A stretch of DNA of 64,000 nucleotides from CAXBES01 sp963974915. Lineage in GTDB: Bacteria; Bacteroidota; Bacteroidia; Flavobacteriales; Flavobacteriaceae. Position 1 is the stretch's first letter. Each line of letters opens with the position of its first letter. The stretch lies in NCBI GenBank assembly GCA_963974915.1, contig CAXBES010000009.1:87823-151822 (forward strand), given 5' to 3'. Under the pieces are notes generated by a model. That model was given only the letters and a program-made list of their open reading frames with translations, had not been told where the DNA came from and did not search any database. Position numbers and translations under genes: made by a program. This document shows, in pieces, positions 27,459-35,692 of the stretch.

Positions 27459-27488
27459 AACAATTAAACCCTCAAAAATTTAGAAAAT

Positions 27489-27950
27489 ATGAAAATGAAA
27501 TTTGTAAATATTGCTATGGTCTTATTTGTGTCACTTTTTTTGGCAGGTTGCCCAAACGATGACGATAATAATAACGATGACACTTCAGATCCACAGGAAG
27601 TGACACTTATAGCACAAAGTGGAACATGGAGAATCACCTACTTTTATGACTCAGATCAAGATGAGACCGGAAACTTTAGTGGTTATAGTTTCAGTTTTAA
27701 CGACGATGGAACTTTAGTTGCGGTTAATTCAAACACTACGGTTTCCGGAACTTGGTCTGTAACAAATAGCAGCAGTAGTAGTTCTTCAAGTGGTCCCGAT
27801 TTTAATATCTTCTTTAACGTTGGACCGGATGATGATTTTGAAGATCTAAATGACGATTGGGATATTATTTCTGCAACTACTAATAAAATTGAACTGATTG
27901 ATATTAGCGGTGGTAACGGAGGTACAGATTACCTTACCTTCGAAAGATAA
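27489..27950 (+). CDS. Acidic lipoprotein with lipocalin-like domain
   Basis: 153 residues. The lipobox is FLAGC (about 18-22) followed by PNDDDNNNDDT. The mature part is one domain with GTWRITYFYDSDQDETGNFSG, a central GTWSV strand preceding a serine run (about residues 96-103), and a terminal DYLTFER. It aligns with the C-terminal domain of the preceding gene (GTW, DDETSDFAGYDF, DTLTFNK). The gene starts 30 bp after the preceding stop, so the pair is likely one operon ended by the hairpin at 27972. Confidence 0.75.
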   Translation: MKMKFVNIAMVLFVSLFLAGCPNDDDNNNDDTSDPQEVTLIAQSGTWRITYFYDSDQDETGNFSGYSFSFNDDGTLVAVNSNTTVSGTWSVTNSSSSSSSSGPDFNIFFNVGPDDDFEDLNDDWDIISATTNKIELIDISGGNGGTDYLTFER

Positions 27951-27971
27951 CAGCTTTTTCCCCAGAAGTTG

Positions 27972-28017
27972 ACACCCGTGATTCCTCTACTCTCTAGGAA
28001 TCTCGGGTGTTCTATTT
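27972..28017 (+). terminator. Terminator of the lipoprotein operon
   Basis: ACACCCG-T-GATTCC pairs with GGAATC-T-CGGGTGT (27972-28010, one T/T mismatch, 11-nt loop), followed by TCTATTTT. It lies 22 nt after the lipoprotein stop. Confidence 0.8.
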
Positions 28018-28416
28018 TAATAAAGAACTTAGTAGGTTTTCTAAACGTATTCTTTCTTCGGAAGTAGTAAGAGTTCTTCTTGCAAATTCACCATTTAATT
28101 TTACTGAAAGTACAGAAGTCATCATTCTTCTTTTCATTTCCGGATTTAGTCCTTTTGCCAGCATGACTTCAGAAATTTGTGAAATTTCCCTATAAGTTTT
28201 CTTTGCTATAAATGCGCTTTGTTTTTCCCCACCACTTTAAGAGCCCGAAGAGCTTTCCGTAGGAGTAATTGGAACGTAATCAATTGTACGCACACTAATA
28301 GTAAACTGATTGTTATTTTAATCTGTCGGGTAATAGATTATAATATTTTTTTGAAGTCCACGCGGCACCAATAAAAAGGTCAATACGATGATTAGAGAAA
28401 GCTTTTTTTGATGCAT
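28012..28416 (-). pseudogene. Secreted small protein gene interrupted by two in-frame TAA codons
   Basis: From an ATG at 28416 a single minus-strand frame runs 135 codons to TAG at 28012. It is broken only by TAA at 28320-28318 and TAA at 28239-28237, with no frameshift. The first segment is a good signal peptide (KKLSLIIVLTFLLVPRG). The second (FTISVRTIDYVPITPTESS) and third (KTYREISQISEVMLAKG ... ENLLSSLLK) read like normal protein. It starts 8 nt after the M28 peptidase stop, as an operon partner would. Recent pseudogene is the simplest reading; readthrough or three small ORFs are less likely. Confidence 0.5.
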
Positions 28417-28424
28417 TTAGGTTC

Positions 28425-29906
28425 TTAATCATTATATAATTTCTTGCTTTGAGCTTCATATTTGTCGCCGCTGGTCCAGACAGGAGTTTTTGGATCATTC
28501 CCAATTAATCTTCCCGTCATTACATACGATCTGAAGAATTTCAATAAATAATCAAAATCTAACGAATCGGATTCGTCGCCGGGTCTGTGATAATATTTTG
28601 TAACGTCTCCATTAAACGCGGTAAAACCCATGCTGTATGTAGGTGCGGGAATACCTTTTTTTGCAAAATGAACATTGTCACTTCTGTCAAATAGTCCTTG
28701 TTCCGGAGCCGGATCGTCAATTGCCTTGAGTCCGAAAGCAGCAGCTCCGTCTATTATATGATGTGAGGCGGTGGTTCTATTTAATCCAACTATAGTGGCA
28801 AGCGAGGTGTCATTATAGCCCCCGTTATCACTATTAAAGCAATAGACCATTTGTTTTAATGGAAGAACGGGGTTCTCTACGTAATACTCACTTCCCAGCA
28901 AACCTTTTTCTTCCCCGGTGAATAAAATGAATAAAGCGGAACGCTTTGTAGGATGAGCAGCCAGGTTTTTTGCCATGCTTAAAACTGTAGTAGTGCCCAC
29001 GGCATTATCTCGGGCGCCATTGTATATTGTGTCCCCGGTTTTGTCTGGAGTACCTATTCCAACGTGATCGTAATGTGCCGAATAAATGATGTATTCATTT
29101 TTTAAGACGGGATCGGTACCCTCAACCATTCCAATCACATTTTGTGTTGTTATATTTTTTGAAAAATCACCTTTTATTGTAATTGAAACTTTATGACCTT
29201 TTTTACCTTCGATCGTGGAAGTATATTCTCTGTTTGGGTCTAACAGCCATACATACGCAAATGCTTTTTCATCGGCTGTATTGTCGTTTTCGGTTACCAA
29301 TGTTAATCGGTCGCTGTTCCTATCGTGTTCAATATAACTCCAAATTTGGGTTTGAGCATCCAGTAATTCAATAACCCCAAGTGCACCTGCCTTTTTGGCT
29401 AATTCAGATTTGCGAGAGATAAGGTCGAAGGCATCTCTTGCATCTTTAGAGTTGGGTCCTCCCGATTTTAGTAGAACAAACTTTTCATTTACATTTACTC
29501 CTTTATAGTCTTCTTCTAAACCATAGCCCAGATATACCAATCCCCCTTCAAAATCAACGTTAGCCGATTGCATCGCTACTTTCTGTTTATATTCTTTCCC
29601 GTTAATACTGAGAAATAACGTAGAAGGTTTGCTTACTTTTTTTAATTGAAATTCCTGATAGTAATTATCCGACTTAGGATTTTGCTTTACACCATAACTT
29701 CGCAATGTATTTGCAAGATACGAAGCCGCAATTTTATTCTCCGGGGTGCCGGTTTCACGCCCTTTTAATAGATCGTCTGAAAGGAAATGTATATGAGCCT
29801 CAATATCGTTTTTCTTAGTTGTTTCTATTACTTTTTCTTGATCGGTTTGTCCATCAACTGTAGATAAACTAAAAATTACGGCAAAGAATACAAGTGCTTT
29901 TTTCAT
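28425..29906 (-). CDS. M28-family zinc metallopeptidase with PA domain
   Basis: 493 residues with a signal peptide (to about STVDGQ, 20). A protease-associated insertion occupies about 100-230. The di-zinc ligands of M28 aminopeptidases are visible in order: His in SAHYDHVG, Asp in NGARDNAVG, the catalytic EE in FTGEEKGLLGS, Asp in FNSDNGG, and His in KYYHRPGDE near the end. It should act in the periplasm or outside, releasing amino acids from peptides. The interrupted ORF follows 8 nt downstream. Confidence 0.92.
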   Translation of the reverse strand: MKKALVFFAVIFSLSTVDGQTDQEKVIETTKKNDIEAHIHFLSDDLLKGRETGTPENKIAASYLANTLRSYGVKQNPKSDNYYQEFQLKKVSKPSTLFLSINGKEYKQKVAMQSANVDFEGGLVYLGYGLEEDYKGVNVNEKFVLLKSGGPNSKDARDAFDLISRKSELAKKAGALGVIELLDAQTQIWSYIEHDRNSDRLTLVTENDNTADEKAFAYVWLLDPNREYTSTIEGKKGHKVSITIKGDFSKNITTQNVIGMVEGTDPVLKNEYIIYSAHYDHVGIGTPDKTGDTIYNGARDNAVGTTTVLSMAKNLAAHPTKRSALFILFTGEEKGLLGSEYYVENPVLPLKQMVYCFNSDNGGYNDTSLATIVGLNRTTASHHIIDGAAAFGLKAIDDPAPEQGLFDRSDNVHFAKKGIPAPTYSMGFTAFNGDVTKYYHRPGDESDSLDFDYLLKFFRSYVMTGRLIGNDPKTPVWTSGDKYEAQSKKLYND

Positions 29907-30120
29907 GGAAGGTTTTTTATTGATTTCTGAATGAAGGTAAATATAGCTATTTAATAGAAATATCTAAGACATGCTCTTAGCATATCTAGTCATTAATCGT
30001 TGAAGGTTGATTAATAAATGTTTAAAGTTTTATTAAAAACATTAAACAAAAAGTTAAACTTTATCGCTTAGCTCTCCTTTAGGCGTATTTTTACTGCAAT
30101 AATAATTCAACAAAAAAACT

Positions 30121-31074
30121 ATGAAAAATTTATTTAGACTTACAATTTTAGCGCTTTTCGTTGTTACCCTTGTCTCTTGTAACAATGATGATGATGCTAC
30201 CACAAATGACCCGGTTACTATCGCTGAATTTGTCGCAAACAATTCAGATTATTCATCACTTGCTGCTGCTCTTGAACGAGCCGGTTTAACAGCAACATTA
30301 AATGGTCAGGGGAGTTTCACCGTATTTGCACCAAACAATGCTGCGTTTAGCGCCTTTCTATCTGCAAATGGCTTTGCGACTTTAAATGATGTGCCGGTAG
30401 ATGTCTTAACCCAAGTGTTACTAAATCACGTTATTGACGGGGTAACTACGTCACAGGACTTAACAACCGGATATGTAAATACGCTGGCGGTTTATGCTTC
30501 TTCAACAAACAATCTTAGTATGTATGTAGATACTACTTCGGGGGTTAGACTGAACGGAATCTCTACCGTAACTTCGGCCGATATTTCTGCGAGTAATGGG
30601 GTTATACATGCAGTCGATACGGTGATCGCATTACCTACTGTAGTTACTTTTGCTACGGCCGATCCAACTTTCGATACTCTGGTAGCGGCTCTAACTCGAG
30701 CAGATCAACCAGATTTTGTTGCGGTATTAACCACAGCTCAGGGTACCGCACCTGCACCTTTTACGGTTTTTGCACCAACTAATACAGCGTTCGAAAATCT
30801 CTTAACAGAATTAGGGGTTGCAGGACTAAATGATATAGACGGTCCTACGTTAACAGCAACCCTTAACACTCATGTTATTGCGGGGGCAAATGTGAGAGCA
30901 GAAGACCTCACCACAGGTACAGTTAGTACGCTTGGCGCAGATCTTGTAGTAGATGCTACCAATGCAACTCTTACAGATCCCAATGGTAGAGTAAGTACCA
31001 TAATTGTTACAAATGTTCAAGCCTCTAACGGAGTTGTACACGCAATCGATACTGTTGTATTACCGGAGTTATAG
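30121..31074 (+). CDS. Lipoprotein with two fasciclin (FAS1) domains
   Basis: 317 residues. The lipobox is LVSC (about 17-20), followed by NNDDDATTND. Two FAS1 domains (about 35-170 and 178-316) each have the H1 motif FTVFAPNNAAF or FTVFAPTNTAF, and H2 motifs ending NGVIHAVDTVI and NGVVHAIDTVV. FAS1 proteins mediate adhesion to surfaces or matrix. The gene is monocistronic, closed by a two-way terminator shared with the convergent carbonic anhydrase gene. Confidence 0.93.
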   Translation: MKNLFRLTILALFVVTLVSCNNDDDATTNDPVTIAEFVANNSDYSSLAAALERAGLTATLNGQGSFTVFAPNNAAFSAFLSANGFATLNDVPVDVLTQVLLNHVIDGVTTSQDLTTGYVNTLAVYASSTNNLSMYVDTTSGVRLNGISTVTSADISASNGVIHAVDTVIALPTVVTFATADPTFDTLVAALTRADQPDFVAVLTTAQGTAPAPFTVFAPTNTAFENLLTELGVAGLNDIDGPTLTATLNTHVIAGANVRAEDLTTGTVSTLGADLVVDATNATLTDPNGRVSTIIVTNVQASNGVVHAIDTVVLPEL

Positions 31075-31086
31075 ATGGAAGAATAT

Positions 31087-31117
31087 TAAAAAAACCGCCC
31101 TTGTGGCGGTTTTTTTA
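31087..31117. terminator. Bidirectional terminator
   Basis: A run of A residues and CCGCC (31095-31099) pairs with GGCGG (31105-31109) and a following T run, with a 5-nt loop CTTGT. It serves the FAS1 gene on plus and the carbonic anhydrase gene on minus. Confidence 0.85.
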
Positions 31118-31741
31118 GTCTAAATGATAAATTTCCATGATGTTTTTTAATATCTTCTGAAAATCAATTTTAAGGTCTATCAATTTTCCCGATCGCATAT
31201 CTACAACCCATCCGTGTACTGTGAGTCCGCGCTCTCTATTAGCAATTTGCACATCCGATGTTTTTATAACATTCACACATTGTTCTTGAACGTTTAATTC
31301 TACTAAGCGTTTATACTTTTCTTCTTCATCATCTATATTGTTGAGCTCGTCTTTATGAATACGGTATACATCGCGAATATTTCTTAACCAAGGATTGAGA
31401 ACGCCGAGATCTTTAGACTCCATCGCTGCCTTTACACCTCCACAACCATAATGACCGCAAATAATTACATGATTCACATTTAAGATGGAAACCGCGTAAT
31501 TGATAACCGACATTGCACTAACATCTAAATTAGTAACCAGGTTAGCAATATTTCTATGAATAAACACTTCTCCGGGTTTAGCCCCCATTAATTCTTCGGC
31601 AGTAATTCTACTGTCACTACACCCAATATATAGTATTTCAGGGGTTTGTCCTTCGGAAAGAGTCTTAAAATATTCGGAGTCCAGTTTTAATTTTTCTTTT
31701 ACCCAGGCCTCATTATTTTTAAAAATTTGAGAGATTTCCAT
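31115..31741 (-). CDS. Beta-carbonic anhydrase
   Basis: 208 residues, no signal peptide, so cytoplasmic. It interconverts CO2 and bicarbonate. Zinc ligands C41 (in CSDSR, with D43 and R45), H97 and C100 (HVIICGHYGCGGV) are all present. The length fits clade B beta enzymes. The gene ends at the shared terminator; upstream lies the helicase, divergent. Confidence 0.95.
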   Translation of the reverse strand: MEISQIFKNNEAWVKEKLKLDSEYFKTLSEGQTPEILYIGCSDSRITAEELMGAKPGEVFIHRNIANLVTNLDVSAMSVINYAVSILNVNHVIICGHYGCGGVKAAMESKDLGVLNPWLRNIRDVYRIHKDELNNIDDEEEKYKRLVELNVQEQCVNVIKTSDVQIANRERGLTVHGWVVDMRSGKLIDLKIDFQKILKNIMEIYHLD

Positions 31742-31896
31742 AATTACTTCTGAAGGGTTTATTATTAGATTTTAAAGATAGTAAAGTTTCATCTTTAACA
31801 ATGCTGATACGAATAAGATCGGTAATATTTTAAACTTAATTTGGTTGCGATAACCCGGTATTTTTCTTTATAAGACATTGGGCAATTAAATAAACG

Positions 31897-31904
31897 TACC
31901 TTTG
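31897..31904 (+). promoter_or_regulatory. Predicted -7 element of the DEAD-box helicase gene
   Basis: TACCTTTG matches TAnnTTTG and predicts a leader of about 50 nt, which includes the hairpin at 31933-31960. Confidence 0.55.
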
Positions 31905-31932
31905 CCACTCATAAAGAAATAACAGGAACTAA

Positions 31933-31960
31933 ATATATTGTTGTTTCTGAAACAATATAT
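31933..31960 (+). promoter_or_regulatory. Leader hairpin directly abutting the helicase start codon
   Basis: ATATATTGTT (31933-31942) and AACAATATAT (31951-31960) form a perfect 10-bp AT-rich stem with an 8-nt loop, and the ATG starts at the next base (31961). Such a stem would hinder ribosome access and melt with temperature or helicase action. It could control translation, but not shown. Confidence 0.5.
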
Positions 31961-33220
31961 ATGTCATTTAACTCTTTAGGGCTGTCCAATGCCCTGCTAA
32001 AAGCTATTAGCAAAAAAGGATACAGTACCCCATCTCCAATTCAACAGAAAGCAATACCGTTAGTATTAGAAAGAAAAGATGTTTTGGCTTCGGCGCAAAC
32101 CGGAACAGGAAAAACAGCGGGTTTTGCCTTGCCAATCATACAAATATTATCTAATGCACCTGTATTGAGACACAGACCTGTTCGTACTTTGGTTTTAACA
32201 CCAACCCGGGAATTGGCTGCTCAGGTTTTACAAGATTTTAAAGATTACAGCGAATTCACAGAACTTCGCTCTACAGTTATTTTTGGTGGAGTAAACGCCA
32301 AACCTCAAATTAGAACCTTAAAACAAGGTGTCGACATTTTGGTTGCCACCCCGGGAAGATTGTTGGATCTTCATAGTCAGAACGCAGTTTCGTTATCAAA
32401 AATTGAAATTCTGGTTTTAGACGAAGCAGACAGAATGCTGGATATGGGTTTTCTCAGAGATATTAAGAAGATCCTTGCATTAATGCCTTCAAAACGGCAG
32501 AACCTGTTATTTTCGGCAACGTTTTCGAAAGAAATTAAGCAATTAGCCGGTAATTTTTTACATAATCCCGTATTGGTAGAAGCAACTCCGGAAAATACAA
32601 CCGCAGAAAAAGTTGACCAAATTGTTTATAGAACCGACAAGTCTAAAAAAACAGATTTAGTGATAAAACTAATTTCTGAAGGAAAGTGGGATCAAGTCCT
32701 CATTTTTACCAGAACAAAGCACGGGGCTAATCGATTAAGTCAGAAGTTGGATAAAGCCGGAATTTCTTCCGCAGCAATTCACGGGAATAAGAGTCAGGGA
32801 GCAAGAACCAAGGCTTTGGCCGGATTTAAAAGTGGAAAGGTGAATGTTTTAGTGGCGACAGATATAGCGGCACGCGGTCTGGATATTCCGCTGCTTCCAC
32901 ATGTTATTAATTACGAATTACCCAACATTGCAGAAGATTATGTTCACAGAATTGGTCGGACGGGTAGAGCAGGAGCAAGTGGTGAGGCTATTTCCATAGT
33001 AAGTGTTGATGAAAACGAATATGTTCGTGGAATCGAGAAACTACTTGGCGAAAAATTACAAAGTGAAATAATCCCCGGATACGAAGTAACTGAGACCTTA
33101 CAAGATGTAATGGATAAAAAGGCTGAAAATAAAGCACAACACCAACGAAACCGAGGCAGTAGGAATTCTTCACGAAATTCAAAGAATAACCGCGGATTTA
33201 AAGGTAGAGGCAAACGATAG
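31961..33220 (+). CDS. DEAD-box RNA helicase, RhlE-like
   Basis: 419 residues. The Q motif (YSTPSPIQQKAIP), motif I (SAQTGTGKT near 46-54), PTRELA, TPGRLLD, DEAD (VLDEADRMLDMGF), SAT and HRIGRTGRAG are all visible. The C-terminal 40 residues are very basic and Asn/Arg/Gly-rich (NRGSRNSSRNSKNNRGFKG), a typical RNA-binding tail. It unwinds structured RNA in ribosome assembly, decay or cold adaptation. The start follows a hairpin, which suggests feedback control. Confidence 0.95.
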   Translation: MSFNSLGLSNALLKAISKKGYSTPSPIQQKAIPLVLERKDVLASAQTGTGKTAGFALPIIQILSNAPVLRHRPVRTLVLTPTRELAAQVLQDFKDYSEFTELRSTVIFGGVNAKPQIRTLKQGVDILVATPGRLLDLHSQNAVSLSKIEILVLDEADRMLDMGFLRDIKKILALMPSKRQNLLFSATFSKEIKQLAGNFLHNPVLVEATPENTTAEKVDQIVYRTDKSKKTDLVIKLISEGKWDQVLIFTRTKHGANRLSQKLDKAGISSAAIHGNKSQGARTKALAGFKSGKVNVLVATDIAARGLDIPLLPHVINYELPNIAEDYVHRIGRTGRAGASGEAISIVSVDENEYVRGIEKLLGEKLQSEIIPGYEVTETLQDVMDKKAENKAQHQRNRGSRNSSRNSKNNRGFKGRGKR

Positions 33221-33230
33221 GGTTTCCTAA

Positions 33231-33998
33231 TTACTCTCTTATATATGACAGGTCATTCCGCAAGTACCCATTAAGGGTTTCCACACGAATAATAGATTCT
33301 AACAATTCGTTGTAAATAGGTGTTCTGGCTTCTCCCAAAAGTTCTTTATTTGCTTGCCGGATGCGTTCGTAATCTTCGGCACTTTCAGCAGAAATTGCTA
33401 CGAGAATAAATTGTCCCGGAGTTCCAAATCCGCTTCTGTACACTCTGTAGTATTCTTTAGAGTTTTTAGATTCGTACAAATCTTTGAAGTCTTGGGCAAG
33501 TTCCAAAACCTTCTGATAATTTTGTGGAGTTGTGTACCAAAATTCCAGTTTTCGAAATTCCAGTCCATCTTGAACTACCTCAACACCATTGGGCATGTAC
33601 GATAATTCTTTATCTAAATGAATGATATAGTCGAAATGATTGTCATAGCAACTGTCAAAATTTTCAAATAATTGATCAAACTCTTTTTCACCCATCTTAT
33701 CTTGAAGAACTGAAAAACGACTTTGATCCAGATCGGCCATATTAGAAATTGGAGTAAGACTAAAGTACCGTAGATCGTCTGTTGAAATAGTGATCCAGCT
33801 GGTTTTCTGAATGCTAAATTTTCTACAGTTATTTGCTAATGTAGCGGAGTATTCTTCGTAATCGGAAACTTTTGCCGGATATACAGGATCTTCATGTACC
33901 CAATATGCTTGTGAATTCGATGAATCTTGTGCATAAAGACTTAGAGGTGCAATTAGTAATAGACCCACGAGCAGCAATGTGAATTTTAAAGTTTTCAT
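33231..33998 (-). CDS. Secreted protein of unknown function
   Basis: About 255 residues from the ATG at 33998, where a clean signal peptide begins (MKTLKFTLLLVGLLLIAPLS, cleaved near LYAQ). The longer frame from 34064 adds a polar N-extension and is unlikely. The mature part is acidic and aromatic-rich (EFRKLEFWYTTPQNYQKVLE, KEYYRVYRSGFGTPGQFIL) and may be two related alpha/beta units like dimeric barrel domains. No named family is recognised. Confidence 0.65.
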   Translation of the reverse strand: MKTLKFTLLLVGLLLIAPLSLYAQDSSNSQAYWVHEDPVYPAKVSDYEEYSATLANNCRKFSIQKTSWITISTDDLRYFSLTPISNMADLDQSRFSVLQDKMGEKEFDQLFENFDSCYDNHFDYIIHLDKELSYMPNGVEVVQDGLEFRKLEFWYTTPQNYQKVLELAQDFKDLYESKNSKEYYRVYRSGFGTPGQFILVAISAESAEDYERIRQANKELLGEARTPIYNELLESIIRVETLNGYLRNDLSYIRE

Positions 33999-34121
33999 AA
34001 GAACATGTTTAGTTGATGAAAAATATAACTTGGTTGTTGAAAAGTCAATGTGATGTCCAGGCATATCTGCCTGTAAGCTTTAAGTAATCACCTTCTAGGA
34101 ATTGGTGACGATCGTGATCCA

Positions 34122-34169
34122 ATGTAAATAAATAGCCACTGTTTTTGGTGCGTAGCATTTAATTTACAT
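34122..34169. repeat. Imperfect 48-nt stem-loop between divergent genes
   Basis: Outer arms ATGTAAAT and ATTTACAT are perfect. Inner AAAT/ATTT, GC/GC and CAC/GTG helices are separated by small bulges, with a T-rich loop. No T tract follows. It is upstream of the ffh promoter by about 100 bp. Confidence 0.35.
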
Positions 34170-34267
34170 GGTAATTTTCCTATTAAAGATACGGAAACTT
34201 TTAACTATGTTGAAAATTGTCTTGGTTTTTAACTATTATATTCAATAAATCTTTCCCTCTTCCCAAC

Positions 34268-34298
34268 TTTGTAACTACCTCCTCAATTAGTATCTTTG
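34268..34298 (+). promoter_or_regulatory. Promoter of ffh
   Basis: TTTG (34268-34271), 19 bp, then TATCTTTG (34291-34298). This is a full match to the Bacteroidetes -33/-7 consensus with ideal spacing. The predicted leader is about 20 nt. Confidence 0.8.
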
Positions 34299-34322
34299 CG
34301 TTTTTAAAATCATAGCTACTTT

Positions 34323-35651
34323 ATGTTCGATAATTTAAGTGAAAAGTTAGATAAAGCGTTACATGTTCTAAAAGGTCATGGTAGTATTACTGAAGTAAAT
34401 GTCGCGGAAACTTTAAAGGAAGTTAGAAGAGCCTTATTAGATGCCGATGTTAACTTTAAAATTGCCAAAGAATTTACTAATACGGTAAAGGAAAAGGCGC
34501 TTGGTCAGAATGTTCTCACCACCTTACAGCCCGGTCAGTTAATGGTAAAGCTGGTAAAAGATGAGCTTACCGAATTAATGGGGGGTGATGCTGCAGGTAT
34601 TAACTTAAAAGGAACACCAAGCGTTATATTAATGTCGGGTTTACAGGGTAGTGGTAAAACTACTTTCTCCGGAAAGCTCGCAAACTTTCTTAAAACAAAG
34701 AAATCTAAAAAGCCGCTTCTCGTAGCTTGTGATATTTATAGACCTGCAGCGATAAATCAATTACATGTTGTTGGGGAGCAAGTAGGGGTTGAGGTGTATA
34801 GTGAACCTGAAAACAAGAATCCCGTAGAAATTTCACAAAAAGCAATAGCCTACGCGAAGGAACACGGGCATAATGTTGTGATCATTGATACGGCCGGTCG
34901 TTTGGCGGTAGATGAGGCGATGATGACCGAAATTTCAAACGTTCATAAAGCGATAAATCCCGATGAAACCCTTTTTGTGGTTGATGCAATGACGGGTCAG
35001 GACGCCGTAAACACGGCCAAAGCTTTTAACAACATCCTCAATTTTGATGGTGTTGTATTAACTAAGTTGGATGGAGATACTCGTGGTGGAGCTGCTATAT
35101 CTATTAAAAGTGTAGTTGACAAGCCCATAAAATTTATAGGTACCGGCGAGAAAATGGATGCCATCGATGTTTTCTATCCTAACCGTATGGCAGATCGTAT
35201 TCTTGGAATGGGAGATGTTGTATCGTTAGTTGAAAGGGCTCAGGAGCAGTTTGATGAGGAAGAAGCTCGAAAACTTCAGAAGAAAATAGCTAAGAATCAG
35301 TTTGGATTCGACGACTTTCTGAAACAAATTCAACAGGTAAAGAAAATGGGGAGCATGAAAGATCTGGTGGGAATGATCCCCGGTGCGGGAAAAGCCATGA
35401 AAGATGTTGATATTGACGATGATGCTTTTAAACATATTGAAGCGATAATCCATTCTATGACCCCGGGCGAGCGCACAGTGCCTTCTACTATTAATGCCAG
35501 TAGAAAAAAACGAATCGCAAAGGGAAGTGGTACCTCGGTGCAACAAATCAATCAGTTACTTAAGCAATTCGATCAAATGAGTAAAATGATGAAAATGATG
35601 CAAGGTGGCGGGGGTCGTAAGATGATGCAAATGATGGGAAAAATGCGATAA
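34323..35651 (+). CDS. ffh: Signal recognition particle protein Ffh
   Basis: 442 residues. The N domain is followed by the G domain with GLQGSGKTTFSGKLA (near 104), DIYRPAA, DTAGRL and TKLDGDTRGGA. The methionine-rich M domain binds 4.5S RNA and signal peptides and ends in MSKMMKMMQGGGGRKMMQMM. It targets membrane and secreted proteins co-translationally to the inner membrane. folD follows after 41 bp and is likely co-transcribed. Confidence 0.98.
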   Translation: MFDNLSEKLDKALHVLKGHGSITEVNVAETLKEVRRALLDADVNFKIAKEFTNTVKEKALGQNVLTTLQPGQLMVKLVKDELTELMGGDAAGINLKGTPSVILMSGLQGSGKTTFSGKLANFLKTKKSKKPLLVACDIYRPAAINQLHVVGEQVGVEVYSEPENKNPVEISQKAIAYAKEHGHNVVIIDTAGRLAVDEAMMTEISNVHKAINPDETLFVVDAMTGQDAVNTAKAFNNILNFDGVVLTKLDGDTRGGAAISIKSVVDKPIKFIGTGEKMDAIDVFYPNRMADRILGMGDVVSLVERAQEQFDEEEARKLQKKIAKNQFGFDDFLKQIQQVKKMGSMKDLVGMIPGAGKAMKDVDIDDDAFKHIEAIIHSMTPGERTVPSTINASRKKRIAKGSGTSVQQINQLLKQFDQMSKMMKMMQGGGGRKMMQMMGKMR

Positions 35652-35692
35652 TAGCTCGAATTAGCATTTTGTGAATACTAAACACTGAATTA

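Noticed and set aside
28313..28504. 63-codon minus ORF across the M28 gene end
   Set aside because: Overlaps the peptidase C-terminus in another frame; the interrupted frame starting at 28416 explains the region better.
35226..35551. Two minus-strand ORFs (106 and 73 codons) inside ffh
   Set aside because: Shadow frames of the conserved M domain and GTPase end of ffh.
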